A stretch of DNA of 34,739 nucleotides from Caldilineaceae bacterium (GCA_020845455.1 JADLFO010000070.1:1-34739); one strand, 5' to 3'; counted from the stretch's first letter, positions 18,400-27,072 are shown. A program made the numbers and translations. Notes: generated by a model not told the origin, from the letters alone.

Positions 18400-21291
18400 G
18401 TGTGTGCCATGACGGTCTCTGGTAACCCAATTTCGCCGGACAATTTGCCGCTGCCTGAGGATACGGCGGTGAGCAGCGGCGCGGCCGCGCCCGAAGCCGC
18501 CCCTGCCGCGCCGATCCCCTCAGCCGCGGAGGCGAGCGTCGCGGGCTATGACCTCGACGCCGTGACCGATCTGGCGGGCAAGATTATCGCGCATTATTGT
18601 GTGGAGGAGCGGCTGGGCGGCGGTGCGATGGGGTCGGTCTACCGGGCCTATGACGAAAAGAACGGGCGTATGGTGGCGCTAAAGGTGTTGCTGCCCGGCG
18701 CCGACTCGATTCTGCGCGAGCGCTTCCGCCGTGAGGCGCGCACGGTCAGCACGCTCAAGCATCCGCATATCGTCCGTACGCTGCAGGTGGGGCAGACTTT
18801 GTCCAGCGGCGTGATCTTTATCGCCATGGAACTGGTGGAGGGCGCGAGCCTGGCGGAGCTGCTTGAGCAGCACGGGCGCTTGACGCCGCGCGATGCCTGC
18901 GCCATCTTAGCGCCGATCGCACAGGCGTTGGCCTATGCGCATGGGCAGGGGGTGGTGCATCGCGATGTCAAGCCGAGCAATATCTTGCTGCGCCGTGTCT
19001 CGGCGGAGACGCCGGGGGCGGTCGCGCTGGGCGTGTTGTCCGACCCGGTGGTGCCGCTGCTGTCAGATTTTGGCATTGCGCGCGCCATGGATGCGCCTGA
19101 ACTGACCAGTGCTGGGCGCACGATTGGGACGCCGGCTTTTATGGCCCCGGAGCAGTGCGCGGGGAGCGGTGAGATCGACGGCCGCGCCGATATTTACTCA
19201 CTGGGGGCGGTGCTCTATCGCTGTCTGATAGGCCGCGCGCCCTTTTCCGGGTCGACCACGCAGATTTTGCACGCGCATGTCTATGACCCAGTGATGATCC
19301 CCGAAGCGGCGGCGCGGACGATGCCGCCGGCGGTGCTGGCTATCCTGACGCGCAGCATGGTGAAGGAGCCGGCGCAGCGTTACCCGGAGATGGCGTTGGT
19401 GGCCGAGGAACTGGCGCGCAGCGCGGCGCTGCTGCCGGCGGCGGAGCGCACGGCCCCGCCCCCCGACGACGGTGATACGACACGGACGATGGCGGTGTTG
19501 CCCACAACATCATCGCTTCAGGCGGGGGCGGCGCGTATCTTGGTGCCTGCAGCGCCGGTCACGCCGCGTTCTATGGGGGTGGTCCCCTTGCGCCCTGCGC
19601 CTTCGGCGACGGCGGTGCGCCCATTGCCGCCACCCCGCGTGCAGCCGGCGCGGCGGCTGCCCAGAAGCCAAGTAGGGGCGCTGATCTTGGGGGGAGCGCT
19701 CATGCTGCTCTTGCTGGTTTTGGCGGTCACCGTCTTTAGCCGTATGCTGCCTTCGGTGTTTTCGAGCGCACGTCCGCCGCGCGCGGCGCAGGCGACCCCG
19801 ACGCAGGTGGAGAGCATGGTGACCGCCGCGCCGGCCGCGGGGCCCCCGGCCCCGGCGCAGACTCCAAGCCAAGCCCAGGCGCAGAGCGGGTTGGCCGTGC
19901 TGGCCTCGCCTGAGCCGGCGCGAGGGCCGACGCCGACGCCGACACGTGAGCCGCCTCCTGCTGTGCCGCTCGACAGCGCCTGGAGCGATGCCCAGGCCTT
20001 TTTTGCGGAAAGAGATTGGCGCGCTGCGCTGGATTGGCTGATCATCGTGCGCCGCATCGACGAGGAGTTTGAGCCCGGCCAAGTCGAATCGATGATGGTG
20101 ATGGCTTATGTGGGGCTGGCGACGGATGCCACGGTGGCAGGACGGTTAGAAGAAGCGGTCGACTTTTTTGACGAGGCGTTGGAAGTGTCGCCCAACTCGG
20201 CCTTGGTGAAACAGATGCACGCCGCCACTGTGGCGCTGGCCGAGGCGGGCGTGGGCGAGCGCATCCGGGCGCGGCAGTCGGTGCAGCGCAGCCATGCGGA
20301 CTATGCGGCCAGCCTGTTAGCCGATGACCCTTGCGCCGCATCCGAGCATTTGGCCGCGGCGATCCGCGTCTTGTCCGACCCGCCGCTGCTTGAACGCCTG
20401 GCGGCCTATGAGCAGTCCTGCACGGAAGCGCAGACTGCCGACGTGCTCAGCCAACTGGGGGGGCGGATCATCTATTCGGCGCAACAGGATAGCATCTATC
20501 GCATCTTTCAGATGGCGGTGGGCCAGACAGAAGGGGAGAGTTCGTCTCTGCTGTTAGTGAACAACGGGACGCAGCCCAGCCTGTCGCCGGATGGGCGGGT
20601 GCTGGCCTTTTTTAGCACGCGGCCCGACGCGCAGGGGCTGTATGGCTTCGACCTGATGGCGGGTCTGAGCGTTGACGACCGCAGTTTGCGTTTCTCGAAC
20701 GCGGTCGAGGACGCGCGCGATGCCCCGGCGCGCTGGAGCGCGCAAGGGGACCGGCTCGCCTTTACGAGTACCCGGTTTGGCGATAATCGCTATCGTGTTT
20801 ATGTTACCTACGCCGACAGCGGCGACGACCTGGAGACGTTGGGCTATGGCAAAGACCCGGCCTGGAATCCGTACCAGGACCTATTAGTCTTCAACGGCAG
20901 CGACGAGGCGGGGAACTCGCCGGGGCTGTGGCTGATGCGCGCCGACGGCAGCGGGCGAGTCCGGCTCACCGATAACGGCAATGACCAGCGCCCGGCGTGG
21001 ACACCCGACGGCAGCGCCGTGGTCTTTATGAGCAACGGGCGTGACGGCAACTGGGAGTTGTATCGGGTGGATGTGGCGGACCTATCGATCACGCGGCTGA
21101 CCGACCATCCGGCGCAGGATGGGCTGCCTGCGATCAGCCCCGATGGGCAGTATGTGGCGTTTATGAGCGACCGCGACGGCTATTGGCGTATCTGGTTTGT
21201 GCCGGTTGAGGGGGGCGAGGCGCAACCCTTGGGCCGGATCAGCGGCGAGCTTCCGAAGTGGCTGGAACACGCGATCCAATGGGTGAAATAG
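18400..21291 (+). CDS. Membrane Ser/Thr protein kinase with TPR-like and TolB/PD40 propeller ectodomain
   Basis: 963 residues. The cytoplasmic Hanks-type kinase domain (about 60-345) has the glycine loop GGGAMGSV, VALK95, catalytic loop H187-R-D189-V-K-P-S-N, D223-FG and APEQ, so it should be active. An insertion of about 16 residues separates the catalytic loop from DFG. After a Pro/Ala-rich linker comes one membrane helix (about 425-450), then a Pro/Thr-rich stalk, a helical TPR-like segment (WSDAQAFFAERDWRAALDWL onward) and a C-terminal propeller of PD40 repeats (QPSLSPDGRVLAF, PAWTPDGSAVVFMSN, PAISPDGQYVAFMSD). The ectodomain probably senses a ligand. No PASTA repeats. GTG 18400 or ATG 18409 may start it; neither has a good ribosome binding site. 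Confidence 0.9.
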   Translation: MCAMTVSGNPISPDNLPLPEDTAVSSGAAAPEAAPAAPIPSAAEASVAGYDLDAVTDLAGKIIAHYCVEERLGGGAMGSVYRAYDEKNGRMVALKVLLPGADSILRERFRREARTVSTLKHPHIVRTLQVGQTLSSGVIFIAMELVEGASLAELLEQHGRLTPRDACAILAPIAQALAYAHGQGVVHRDVKPSNILLRRVSAETPGAVALGVLSDPVVPLLSDFGIARAMDAPELTSAGRTIGTPAFMAPEQCAGSGEIDGRADIYSLGAVLYRCLIGRAPFSGSTTQILHAHVYDPVMIPEAAARTMPPAVLAILTRSMVKEPAQRYPEMALVAEELARSAALLPAAERTAPPPDDGDTTRTMAVLPTTSSLQAGAARILVPAAPVTPRSMGVVPLRPAPSATAVRPLPPPRVQPARRLPRSQVGALILGGALMLLLLVLAVTVFSRMLPSVFSSARPPRAAQATPTQVESMVTAAPAAGPPAPAQTPSQAQAQSGLAVLASPEPARGPTPTPTREPPPAVPLDSAWSDAQAFFAERDWRAALDWLIIVRRIDEEFEPGQVESMMVMAYVGLATDATVAGRLEEAVDFFDEALEVSPNSALVKQMHAATVALAEAGVGERIRARQSVQRSHADYAASLLADDPCAASEHLAAAIRVLSDPPLLERLAAYEQSCTEAQTADVLSQLGGRIIYSAQQDSIYRIFQMAVGQTEGESSSLLLVNNGTQPSLSPDGRVLAFFSTRPDAQGLYGFDLMAGLSVDDRSLRFSNAVEDARDAPARWSAQGDRLAFTSTRFGDNRYRVYVTYADSGDDLETLGYGKDPAWNPYQDLLVFNGSDEAGNSPGLWLMRADGSGRVRLTDNGNDQRPAWTPDGSAVVFMSNGRDGNWELYRVDVADLSITRLTDHPAQDGLPAISPDGQYVAFMSDRDGYWRIWFVPVEGGEAQPLGRISGELPKWLEHAIQWVK

Positions 21292-21294
21292 GCA

Positions 21295-23343
21295 GTGGGT
21301 GAGATCGGCGATGCGCAGCCGGGCCGGCCTGCCGCAAGCCCCACGCTGGAACAGCTTGAGGGCCGGCAAATTGGCCGCTATTTGATCCGCCATCGGCTGG
21401 GCGGGGGCGGCGTCGCCACGGTCTATCAGGCCGATGACCAGGTGTTGGGGCAGACGGTGGCGCTCAAACTGCTGCCGCCCAACCCGGACGACGCGACGCT
21501 GAACCGTTTTCGGCGCGAAGCCTTGATGGCGGGCGCGCTGCGTCACCCACACATTGTACGCATTTTCCAGGTAGGGACATCGGCGCGCGGGGGCGCGGCC
21601 TATCTGGCGATGGAACTCGTCGAGGGGGAGAGCCTGGCGAGTTTGTTGGCGCGCCAGGGGATGCTCCAGCCTGCGGAAAGCTGTAACTTGCTAGAGCCAA
21701 TTGCGCGGGCGCTTGCCTTTGCTCACCAACACGGCATCGTCCATCGCGATGTCAAGCCGGGTAATATCCTGCTGCGCCCGGCCGGCCTCGGCACACGGCA
21801 CAGCGTCCAGTTGACGGCGCTGGATCATCCGGTGATCCCGCTGCTCTCGGATTTTGGCGTGGCGCGCTTTTTAGATGCGCCGGAACTGACCAGCACAGGC
21901 CGCACGGTGGGCACGCCGGCCTTTATGGCCCCGGAGCAGTGCATGGGCAGCCGCGAGATCGACGGTCGCGCCGATATCTATGCGCTGGGTACGGTGTTGT
22001 TTCGCTGCGTGACCGGACGCTTGCCCTTCACCGGCTCGATGACGCAGGTGCTTCACGCCCAAGTCTATGAGCCGGTGGTGCTCCAAGAGGACGTGCTGCG
22101 CCGGTTGGGGCCGGTGGCGGCGATTTTGCAGCGCAGCCTGGCGAAAGACCCGGATGACCGCTACGCCGATGCCGCGCGGTTGGCGGCGGACCTAGCGGCG
22201 GCAGCCCGGCGCAGTGGGGAAGGGTCGCCGCGCCTGGCGGAAAGCGCCGATGCGACGGCGACCCTCACCTTGGCGGTGGACGCGCTTAGCCCGGTAGAAG
22301 CGGCGCGGCCCGTCACGGTATTGGTGGGGGGCGCTTCCGACGCGACCGCGACGGCGGGACAGATCCCCATGGTACACCTGCCCGCGGCGCAGGCGGGTGC
22401 GCGGCCGCAGCGGCACCGCCGGCGCGGGGTGGAGATCGTCGTCGCGCTGGCGCTGGTCGTCCTGCTGGGCGCGCTGGGGAGCCGGGCGTGGCGGTGGGGT
22501 AGGGTCCTGCCGCGCGCCACACCTACTGCGCCACAGCTTGCGGTGTTGGCTGCGCCGCCTACGCCGCAGGGCGCAGACAGCCCCACGGCGACATCCCAAG
22601 AAATCACAAACGCAGCCGCGGCGATATCGCCGGCGGTGACATCCGCCGGAAGCGTGGGAACGCAGACCGGCGCGCAGCCCGTGGCAACGGCGACGGTGCT
22701 GCCCACCTTTACGCCCGCGCAGGTCCCCCCGACGACACTGCCGGATGTAGCGCCGCCCGGTGCGAGTCCGCCGGACGCGGGGCCGCCGGTCGGCGTGGAC
22801 ACGTCCACGCCGTCGCCCGAACCCACCGCGACCGCCGCACCTCCGCCGCCGGTGGTGGCCGCGCCGCCGGTGAGCGAGACGCAGGGCGGCGCTCCTCAGA
22901 CAGATGCGGTTGCCGGCGTGTGCGCCGATGTGGTGGATGAGTTTTTTATGGGTGCGCTGACAGGACTGGATGCTGCGCTGCGCGAGGCGTTTCGCTGCCC
23001 TACCGCACCGGCCTATGCGACAGGCGGAAGCCTGCTGGCCTTTGCCCAAGGCTTTATGCTGGCGCTGGACGAAAGCCCCTTTGTCTATGTATACTACCAG
23101 GCGACCGGCGAGTGGGAGCAGGTGGTGCCGAGCGGCGATACTGCCCCGGAGGCAGGGGGTCCGCCGCCGCCTTTTGCCCAAGTTTGGGGTGAGGATCAGC
23201 GGCGCGTTGCGCTGGGCGAGATGCTGGGCGCTGCGCCCACGCCCATCGACGGCGTGGTACAGGTCTTTAGCGGCGGAATGTTGGTGGGCGACCGGACAAG
23301 CGGCGCGGTCTATGCCTTTCCTCTCAATCGGCTGCGCCTCTAA
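21295..23343 (+). CDS. Membrane Ser/Thr protein kinase, paralogue of the preceding kinase
   Basis: 682 residues, GTG start 3 bases after the previous stop, so translationally coupled. Kinase domain about 22-290: glycine loop GGGGVATV, VALK58, H150-R-D152-V-K-P-G-N, D186-FG, APEQ. The same ~16-residue insertion before DFG, ending HPVIPLLSDFG, shows a tandem duplication with the upstream gene. One membrane helix lies near 379-398, then a long Pro/Thr/Ala-rich stalk and a small extracellular domain of about 140 residues (CADVVDEFFMGALTGLDAAL, GGSLLAFAQGFMLALDESPF) that I cannot assign. It lacks the propeller of its neighbour, so the two kinases probably sense different things while sharing targets. 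Confidence 0.9.
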   Translation: MGEIGDAQPGRPAASPTLEQLEGRQIGRYLIRHRLGGGGVATVYQADDQVLGQTVALKLLPPNPDDATLNRFRREALMAGALRHPHIVRIFQVGTSARGGAAYLAMELVEGESLASLLARQGMLQPAESCNLLEPIARALAFAHQHGIVHRDVKPGNILLRPAGLGTRHSVQLTALDHPVIPLLSDFGVARFLDAPELTSTGRTVGTPAFMAPEQCMGSREIDGRADIYALGTVLFRCVTGRLPFTGSMTQVLHAQVYEPVVLQEDVLRRLGPVAAILQRSLAKDPDDRYADAARLAADLAAAARRSGEGSPRLAESADATATLTLAVDALSPVEAARPVTVLVGGASDATATAGQIPMVHLPAAQAGARPQRHRRRGVEIVVALALVVLLGALGSRAWRWGRVLPRATPTAPQLAVLAAPPTPQGADSPTATSQEITNAAAAISPAVTSAGSVGTQTGAQPVATATVLPTFTPAQVPPTTLPDVAPPGASPPDAGPPVGVDTSTPSPEPTATAAPPPPVVAAPPVSETQGGAPQTDAVAGVCADVVDEFFMGALTGLDAALREAFRCPTAPAYATGGSLLAFAQGFMLALDESPFVYVYYQATGEWEQVVPSGDTAPEAGGPPPPFAQVWGEDQRRVALGEMLGAAPTPIDGVVQVFSGGMLVGDRTSGAVYAFPLNRLRL

Positions 23344-23376
23344 CCTTGCCGCCTGGCGGAGGCGGCTGCGTGCGGG

Positions 23377-23406
23377 TTGCCAAAGCCTGCCACTAGGCTG
23401 TAATAT
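23377..23406 (+). promoter_or_regulatory. Promoter candidate for the lipoprotein gene
   Basis: TTGCCA (23377-23382), 18 bases, TAATAT (23401-23406), between the second kinase stop and the lipoprotein gene. A short GCCGCC/GGCGGC stem (23348-23366) just before it has no T run and is not called as a terminator. Read-through from the kinase genes is also possible. Confidence 0.4.
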
Positions 23407-23486
23407 GAAGGCTGCACTTTCCGCAATCCATTTGTTTCTCTCAACTTCCATCTCTACCCACTTCCATGTCTACCAAGGAGGACATA

Positions 23487-24332
23487 ATGAGAATGCCGAC
23501 TGGGAGCAAACCGCGGGCTGTGTCTAGGGCCTTTTGGGCCGGCACGCTTCTGGTGTTGGCGCTGGCGCTGGGCGGCTGCGCCGGTTTACCGATCGACCTA
23601 TCGCAACTGCCGTTTGACCTGCCGTTCCTAGCCCCGACGCCGACCTTTACGCCGACGCCGATCCCGACGGCCACGCCAACGCCTGAACCGACCGCGACGC
23701 CCAAGCCGGGCGAGACGCCGGTTCCGGCCACGCCGACGCCTGTCCCGACGCCGCAGGTAACCATTCCCGATGGCTTCACGCCGGTAACGGATGACACACG
23801 CGGCTATTCGCTGGCCGTGCCCGGCGGCTGGAGCGCGCTCGATCTGCGCAGCCCGCAGTTCCAGAATTTGGCGAACACGTTTGGCATGGGCGCGCAGTTG
23901 GGGCCGCTGAATGATTTCCTGGCCAGCCCCGAGGGCGAAGCGTTGGGCGTGATCTATGTGACCGACCTGATGGGCGCGATGTTCGGCGGGCTGCCCACGG
24001 CGCTCAATGTCTCCGTGATCGACGCGCCGGGCGTGACGCCGGATTCGCTGTTGACCTGGCTGCAGGGTATGATCGAAGCTAACTCCCAAATGCTGGGGGA
24101 TGTGCAGATCGAGGACATGAACACAGCGACGATCAACAATATGCCGGGTGTGCGCGCCTCGGCGATGGGCGACCTGAGTTCTGCCGGCATGGCGGCCAAG
24201 GTTTTTGCCAAGGTAGCGGCGATCATTGCCAACGACAAAATCTATGTCTTGACCTTGGTCACCCAGGACACCAATCGGGCCGCCAAGGAGCCGGTCTTCG
24301 ACCAGATCATCGGGACATTCCGACCTGAATAG
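23487..24332 (+). CDS. Lipoprotein with Thr/Pro-repeat stalk and a small globular domain
   Basis: 281 residues from ATG 23487, chosen because AAGGAGG (23475-23481) sits 5 bases upstream; ATG 23466 lies before that site. A signal peptide ends in the lipobox LGG-C31, so it is anchored outside the membrane. Residues about 49-88 are a TP-repeat stalk typical of Chloroflexi surface proteins. The C-terminal domain (VPGGWSALDL, LNVSVIDAPGVTPDSLLTWL, AKVAAIIANDKIYVLTLVTQ) resembles the PsbP/DUF1795-type sandwich seen in small lipoproteins, a tentative fold match. The position directly after two receptor kinases suggests a surface partner, but this is inference. Confidence 0.75.
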   Translation: MRMPTGSKPRAVSRAFWAGTLLVLALALGGCAGLPIDLSQLPFDLPFLAPTPTFTPTPIPTATPTPEPTATPKPGETPVPATPTPVPTPQVTIPDGFTPVTDDTRGYSLAVPGGWSALDLRSPQFQNLANTFGMGAQLGPLNDFLASPEGEALGVIYVTDLMGAMFGGLPTALNVSVIDAPGVTPDSLLTWLQGMIEANSQMLGDVQIEDMNTATINNMPGVRASAMGDLSSAGMAAKVFAKVAAIIANDKIYVLTLVTQDTNRAAKEPVFDQIIGTFRPE

Positions 24333-24419
24333 AGGCTGACCCGAATTGAAGAGGGCCTGAATAAGGGTGGTTGGCGATGGCTCCGGGCCGCCTGGCCGGA
24401 GTTGACATGAAGCTGACAG

Positions 24420-24468
24420 CGCTGCGTGGCGTGGGTCTGGATAACCGGCCTCCGTCACGCAGCGTTTT
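24420..24468 (+). terminator. Possible terminator after the lipoprotein gene
   Basis: A 9-base stem CGCTGCGTG (24420-24428) / CACGCAGCG (24456-24464) with a 27-base loop is followed by TTTTAC. A second stem (CTCCGG/CCGGAG, 24381-24401) lies just upstream. The long loop makes this a weak candidate. Confidence 0.35.
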
Positions 24469-24526
24469 ACTCAGCATCTCTATCCGTTATTTCCATCCGT
24501 AAGGTAGACCGGGTGGGCAGATCGCA

Positions 24527-25363
24527 ATGATGGACCTGAAGATTGAGCTTGCGCCGGGGCACAAGCAAGGGCTGCCGGTCGCCTCGCCGGTGATCGTGGC
24601 GGGCGGGATGGTGGGCTATGGCGAGACGCTGCCGCGTGGGTTGGCGCCGGAGAAGTTGGGCGCGCTGGTGGTGGGACCAATCTTGGGGCGCAGCCGCGCC
24701 GGCGCGGCGCAGCCTCGACTGGCCGAAACCGTGGGCGGCATGGTGCTGGATACGGGGCTGCAGAACCGGGGCGCGGCAAGCGTGCTGGGCAAGTTCGCCA
24801 AGCTTTGGCCGCGGCTGGGCTGCCCTGTGGTGGCCCAGGTGGCGGACGGCGAGCCGCGCGGGCCGGCATATCTGGCAGACCGGATGGCCGGGTTGCCGGG
24901 ATTGAGTGGATTTGAACTGCTGCCGTTGACGGATGAGATCGCCCTGGTGCAGCGTATGGTGCGTGGTCTGGCCGAGCGCAGCGATCTGCCGGTCTGGGTC
25001 AAGCTGCCCTTGGCGTCGGCGGCGGCCTGGGCCGCGCCGCTGGTGGATGCAGGCGCCAACGGGCTGGTGGTGGCACAGCCGCCGCTGGGCAGGCTCACGC
25101 GGGGGACCGGGTCAACGCAGGTGCGCGGGGCGCTCTATGGCCCTGGCGTGCTGCCGTTGATGTTGGAGGGGCTGGCGGCGGTGGCGGAGCAGGGGCTGCC
25201 TTGCGCGCTGCTGGCATGCGGCGGTATCCACACGGCGGCGCAGGCGCAGCAGGCGCTGGCGCTGGGCGCACATGCCATCCAGCTTGATACGGTGGTGTGG
25301 GTGGAACCGGCGGCGGCGGGCTGGATCGCCGAGGCGCTGGCGCAGACGGCTAGAGCAGCGTAA
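24527..25363 (+). CDS. Dihydroorotate-dehydrogenase-like TIM-barrel flavoprotein, catalytic motif absent
   Basis: 278 residues. The PyrD-superfamily frame is visible: LPVASPVIVAGGMVGYGETL (start of the barrel), GLQNRGAASV, VWVKLPLA with the conserved lysine, GANGLVVAQPP, LYGPGVLPLMLEGL, and the flavin-phosphate segment LACGGIHTAAQAQQALALGAHAIQL. However, the active-site stretch that reads N-x-S-C-P-N in class 1 or carries a serine in class 2 is here FELLPLTDEI, with no cysteine, serine or asparagine. It is therefore unlikely to be an ordinary dihydroorotate dehydrogenase. No pyrimidine genes are adjacent. ATG 24527 or 24530. It overlaps the convergent radical SAM gene by 14 bases. Confidence 0.65.
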   Translation: MMDLKIELAPGHKQGLPVASPVIVAGGMVGYGETLPRGLAPEKLGALVVGPILGRSRAGAAQPRLAETVGGMVLDTGLQNRGAASVLGKFAKLWPRLGCPVVAQVADGEPRGPAYLADRMAGLPGLSGFELLPLTDEIALVQRMVRGLAERSDLPVWVKLPLASAAAWAAPLVDAGANGLVVAQPPLGRLTRGTGSTQVRGALYGPGVLPLMLEGLAAVAEQGLPCALLACGGIHTAAQAQQALALGAHAIQLDTVVWVEPAAAGWIAEALAQTARAA

Positions 25364-26504
25364 GCTGGAGCGCAGGGCGGCGACCGTCGAGCAAGATGTA
25401 GGGCGCGCATTTGCCCACATCGCGCACGCCGAGGGCGCGCAGATGGGACAGCTCGCGTAGGCGGCCCTGGCGGCGCGCCTGGAGGATGGCATCGGCGGCG
25501 ATGGGGCCAATGCCGGGGATGCGCAGCAGTTCGCCGCGCGTGGCGCGGTTGATTTCGATTGGGGTTTGGCGCAGGTGCGCATCGGCCCAGATGCGTTTGG
25601 GGTCTTGGTGCAGCGGCAGATTGGCGTCGGTCTGGAAGGGCAGGTCTTCGACCGTCCAGCCATAATCGCGCAGCAGAAAACCGGCTTGGTAGAGCCGGAA
25701 CTCGCGCAGGGGGTCGGTAGGAGGCAGGCTGTCAAACGGCGTGCCGTCGATCGGGTTGAAGCCGGAGTAGTAGGCGCGGCGCAGGCCGAACTGCTGGTAG
25801 AGCTGCTCGCTGACCTGGAGCAGTTCGAGATCGGTGTCGCCCACGGCCCCGACGACGAACTGGGTGACGATGCTGGGGCGGAGGGATTCGGCGCGCTTGA
25901 GCCGGCCGATCCACTGCAGACGGGTGATCAACTCGCCCCAGTAGTCTTTCTTGGGGGCTAAAGCAGCCAGCCGTGCGGCGGTGGGGCCTTCGAGGTTGAC
26001 CGAAACGCGGTCGGCGAGCAGCATGGTGCGCCGCACCTGTTCATAGTCGGCGCCGGGCATGATCTTCAGGTGCATGTATCCACGGTAGCCGTATTTACGT
26101 CTTATGATCTCGGCAGCGGCTATAATCTGATCTTGCGTGGTGACGCTGCCCTTGATGATGCCGGAGGAGAGGAAGATCCCCTCGACCAGGCGGGCGCGGG
26201 CCAGGTTGACAAAAGTCGCAGCCATTTCGTCGGGGCTAAAGGTGAGGCGCTGGGTCTGGTTGCGACCGGCGCGGAAGGGGCAGTAGAAGCAGTTGCGCTC
26301 GCAGGCGGTGGTCATCATCGCCTTGAGGATTGGTTTTTTGCCCGTGGGGGTAGTTACCTCGGAGATGCACGGCAGGGGCTTGGCGGGACGCTGCAGCCCG
26401 GCGGCGGACTCTTCCTGCGGCTGCGCGCCCGCAGGCTCGAAGCGTGTGGCATCGCCAAGCAAGGTGAGCTTCTGGACGGTATCAGGCGTGCTGCGAAAGT
26501 TCAT
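25350..26504 (-). CDS. Radical SAM protein with C-terminal helix-hairpin-helix (putative DNA modification/repair)
   Basis: 384 residues from ATG 26504. The radical SAM cluster is C68-x3-C72-x2-C75 (ACERNCFYCPF), expected to bind a 4Fe-4S cluster and cleave S-adenosylmethionine. The C-terminus has a helix-hairpin-helix unit (ELLRIPGIGPIAADAILQAR, about 318-337) followed by LRALGVRDVGKCAPYILLDGR, a DNA-binding module. This architecture matches the family described as putative DNA modification/repair radical SAM proteins, often encoded next to a uracil-DNA-glycosylase-like protein; no such neighbour is in this window. The start is set by a consensus promoter ending 6 bases before the ATG; the longer frame to 26555 would begin upstream of that promoter. 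Confidence 0.88.
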   Translation of the reverse strand: MNFRSTPDTVQKLTLLGDATRFEPAGAQPQEESAAGLQRPAKPLPCISEVTTPTGKKPILKAMMTTACERNCFYCPFRAGRNQTQRLTFSPDEMAATFVNLARARLVEGIFLSSGIIKGSVTTQDQIIAAAEIIRRKYGYRGYMHLKIMPGADYEQVRRTMLLADRVSVNLEGPTAARLAALAPKKDYWGELITRLQWIGRLKRAESLRPSIVTQFVVGAVGDTDLELLQVSEQLYQQFGLRRAYYSGFNPIDGTPFDSLPPTDPLREFRLYQAGFLLRDYGWTVEDLPFQTDANLPLHQDPKRIWADAHLRQTPIEINRATRGELLRIPGIGPIAADAILQARRQGRLRELSHLRALGVRDVGKCAPYILLDGRRPALQLTLL

Positions 26505-26510
26505 ATTACC

Positions 26511-26539
26511 AGTATACGAACATTTGTTCTGTTTGTCAA
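26511..26539 (-). promoter_or_regulatory. Consensus leaderless promoter with embedded LexA-like box
   Basis: Minus strand: TTGACA (26534-26539), exactly 17 bases, TATACT (26511-26516), then 6 bases to the ATG at 26504. The spacer contains the palindrome GAACAAATGTTC (26518-26529), fitting GAAC-N4-GTTC, the LexA (DinR) operator core of Gram-positive bacteria. Binding there would block the polymerase, as expected for SOS control of a DNA-repair gene. Promoter is strong on sequence; the repressor identity is inference. Confidence 0.75.
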
Positions 26540-26599
26540 GAGGGTGTGCGGGCAAGCATATTTACATAAAATCTGTACTAGATCGGACGGTGTAGGGCG

Positions 26600-27055
26600 A
26601 TGCGGGCGGTGGTGCAGCGGGTGCGCCAGGCAAGTGTGAGCGTCGAGGGTGAGGTGGTCGGCCGGATCGGGCTGGGCTTCCTGGTGCTAGTAGGCGTCGC
26701 GCCGGGCGACGGCGAGCAGGAAGCCGCGTACCTGGCGCGCAAGATCGCAGGGCTGCGCGTCTTTGAAGATGAGGCGGGCAAGATGAACCTGGGTCTGGGC
26801 GAGGTTGGCGGCCAGGTGCTGGCGGTAAGCCAGTTTACGCTTTACGGCGACTGTCGCAAAGGACGGCGGCCCAGCTTTACGGGGGCTGCGCCTCCGGACC
26901 AGGCCGATCGGCTCTATCAGCGCTTTTGCACGCTTCTGGAGGAAGAGGGCGTGCCCGTTTCGCGGGGCGTCTTTCAAGCTCATATGGCTGTGGCGCTGGT
27001 CAACGACGGGCCGGTGACGTTGTGGCTCGACACAGCTTTCATGATGAAAGGATAG
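26600..27055 (+). CDS. dtd: D-aminoacyl-tRNA deacylase
   Basis: 151 residues, full length for the family. It hydrolyses D-amino acids (and glycine mischarged on tRNA-Ala) from tRNA, a proofreading step in the cytoplasm. The N-terminal [20 protein letters not shown] is typical, and the two cross-subunit active-site motifs are present: S77-QFTLYGD and the GP motif in NDG137-P138-VT. KGRRPSF follows the first motif as expected. It is divergent from the radical SAM gene over 95 bases, where TAAAAT (26567-26572) may be its -10 box, with no good -35. The next gene starts 17 bases downstream. Confidence 0.95.
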   Translation: MRAVVQRVRQASVSVEGEVVGRIGLGFLVLVGVAPGDGEQEAAYLARKIAGLRVFEDEAGKMNLGLGEVGGQVLAVSQFTLYGDCRKGRRPSFTGAAPPDQADRLYQRFCTLLEEEGVPVSRGVFQAHMAVALVNDGPVTLWLDTAFMMKG

Positions 27056-27072
27056 GAGAAGAGGAGAAGGCC

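Noticed and set aside
18279..18443. N-terminal extension of the FHA regulator
   Set aside because: Would overlap the divergent kinase start and its promoter; the FHA fold begins after 18278.
23636..23756. Repeated ACGCCGAC-type units
   Set aside because: Codes for the Thr/Pro stalk of the lipoprotein; a protein repeat, not a CRISPR or DNA element.
24402..24430. TTGACA before the dihydroorotate-dehydrogenase-like gene
   Set aside because: No -10 box at 16-18 bases (CGTGGC at 17).
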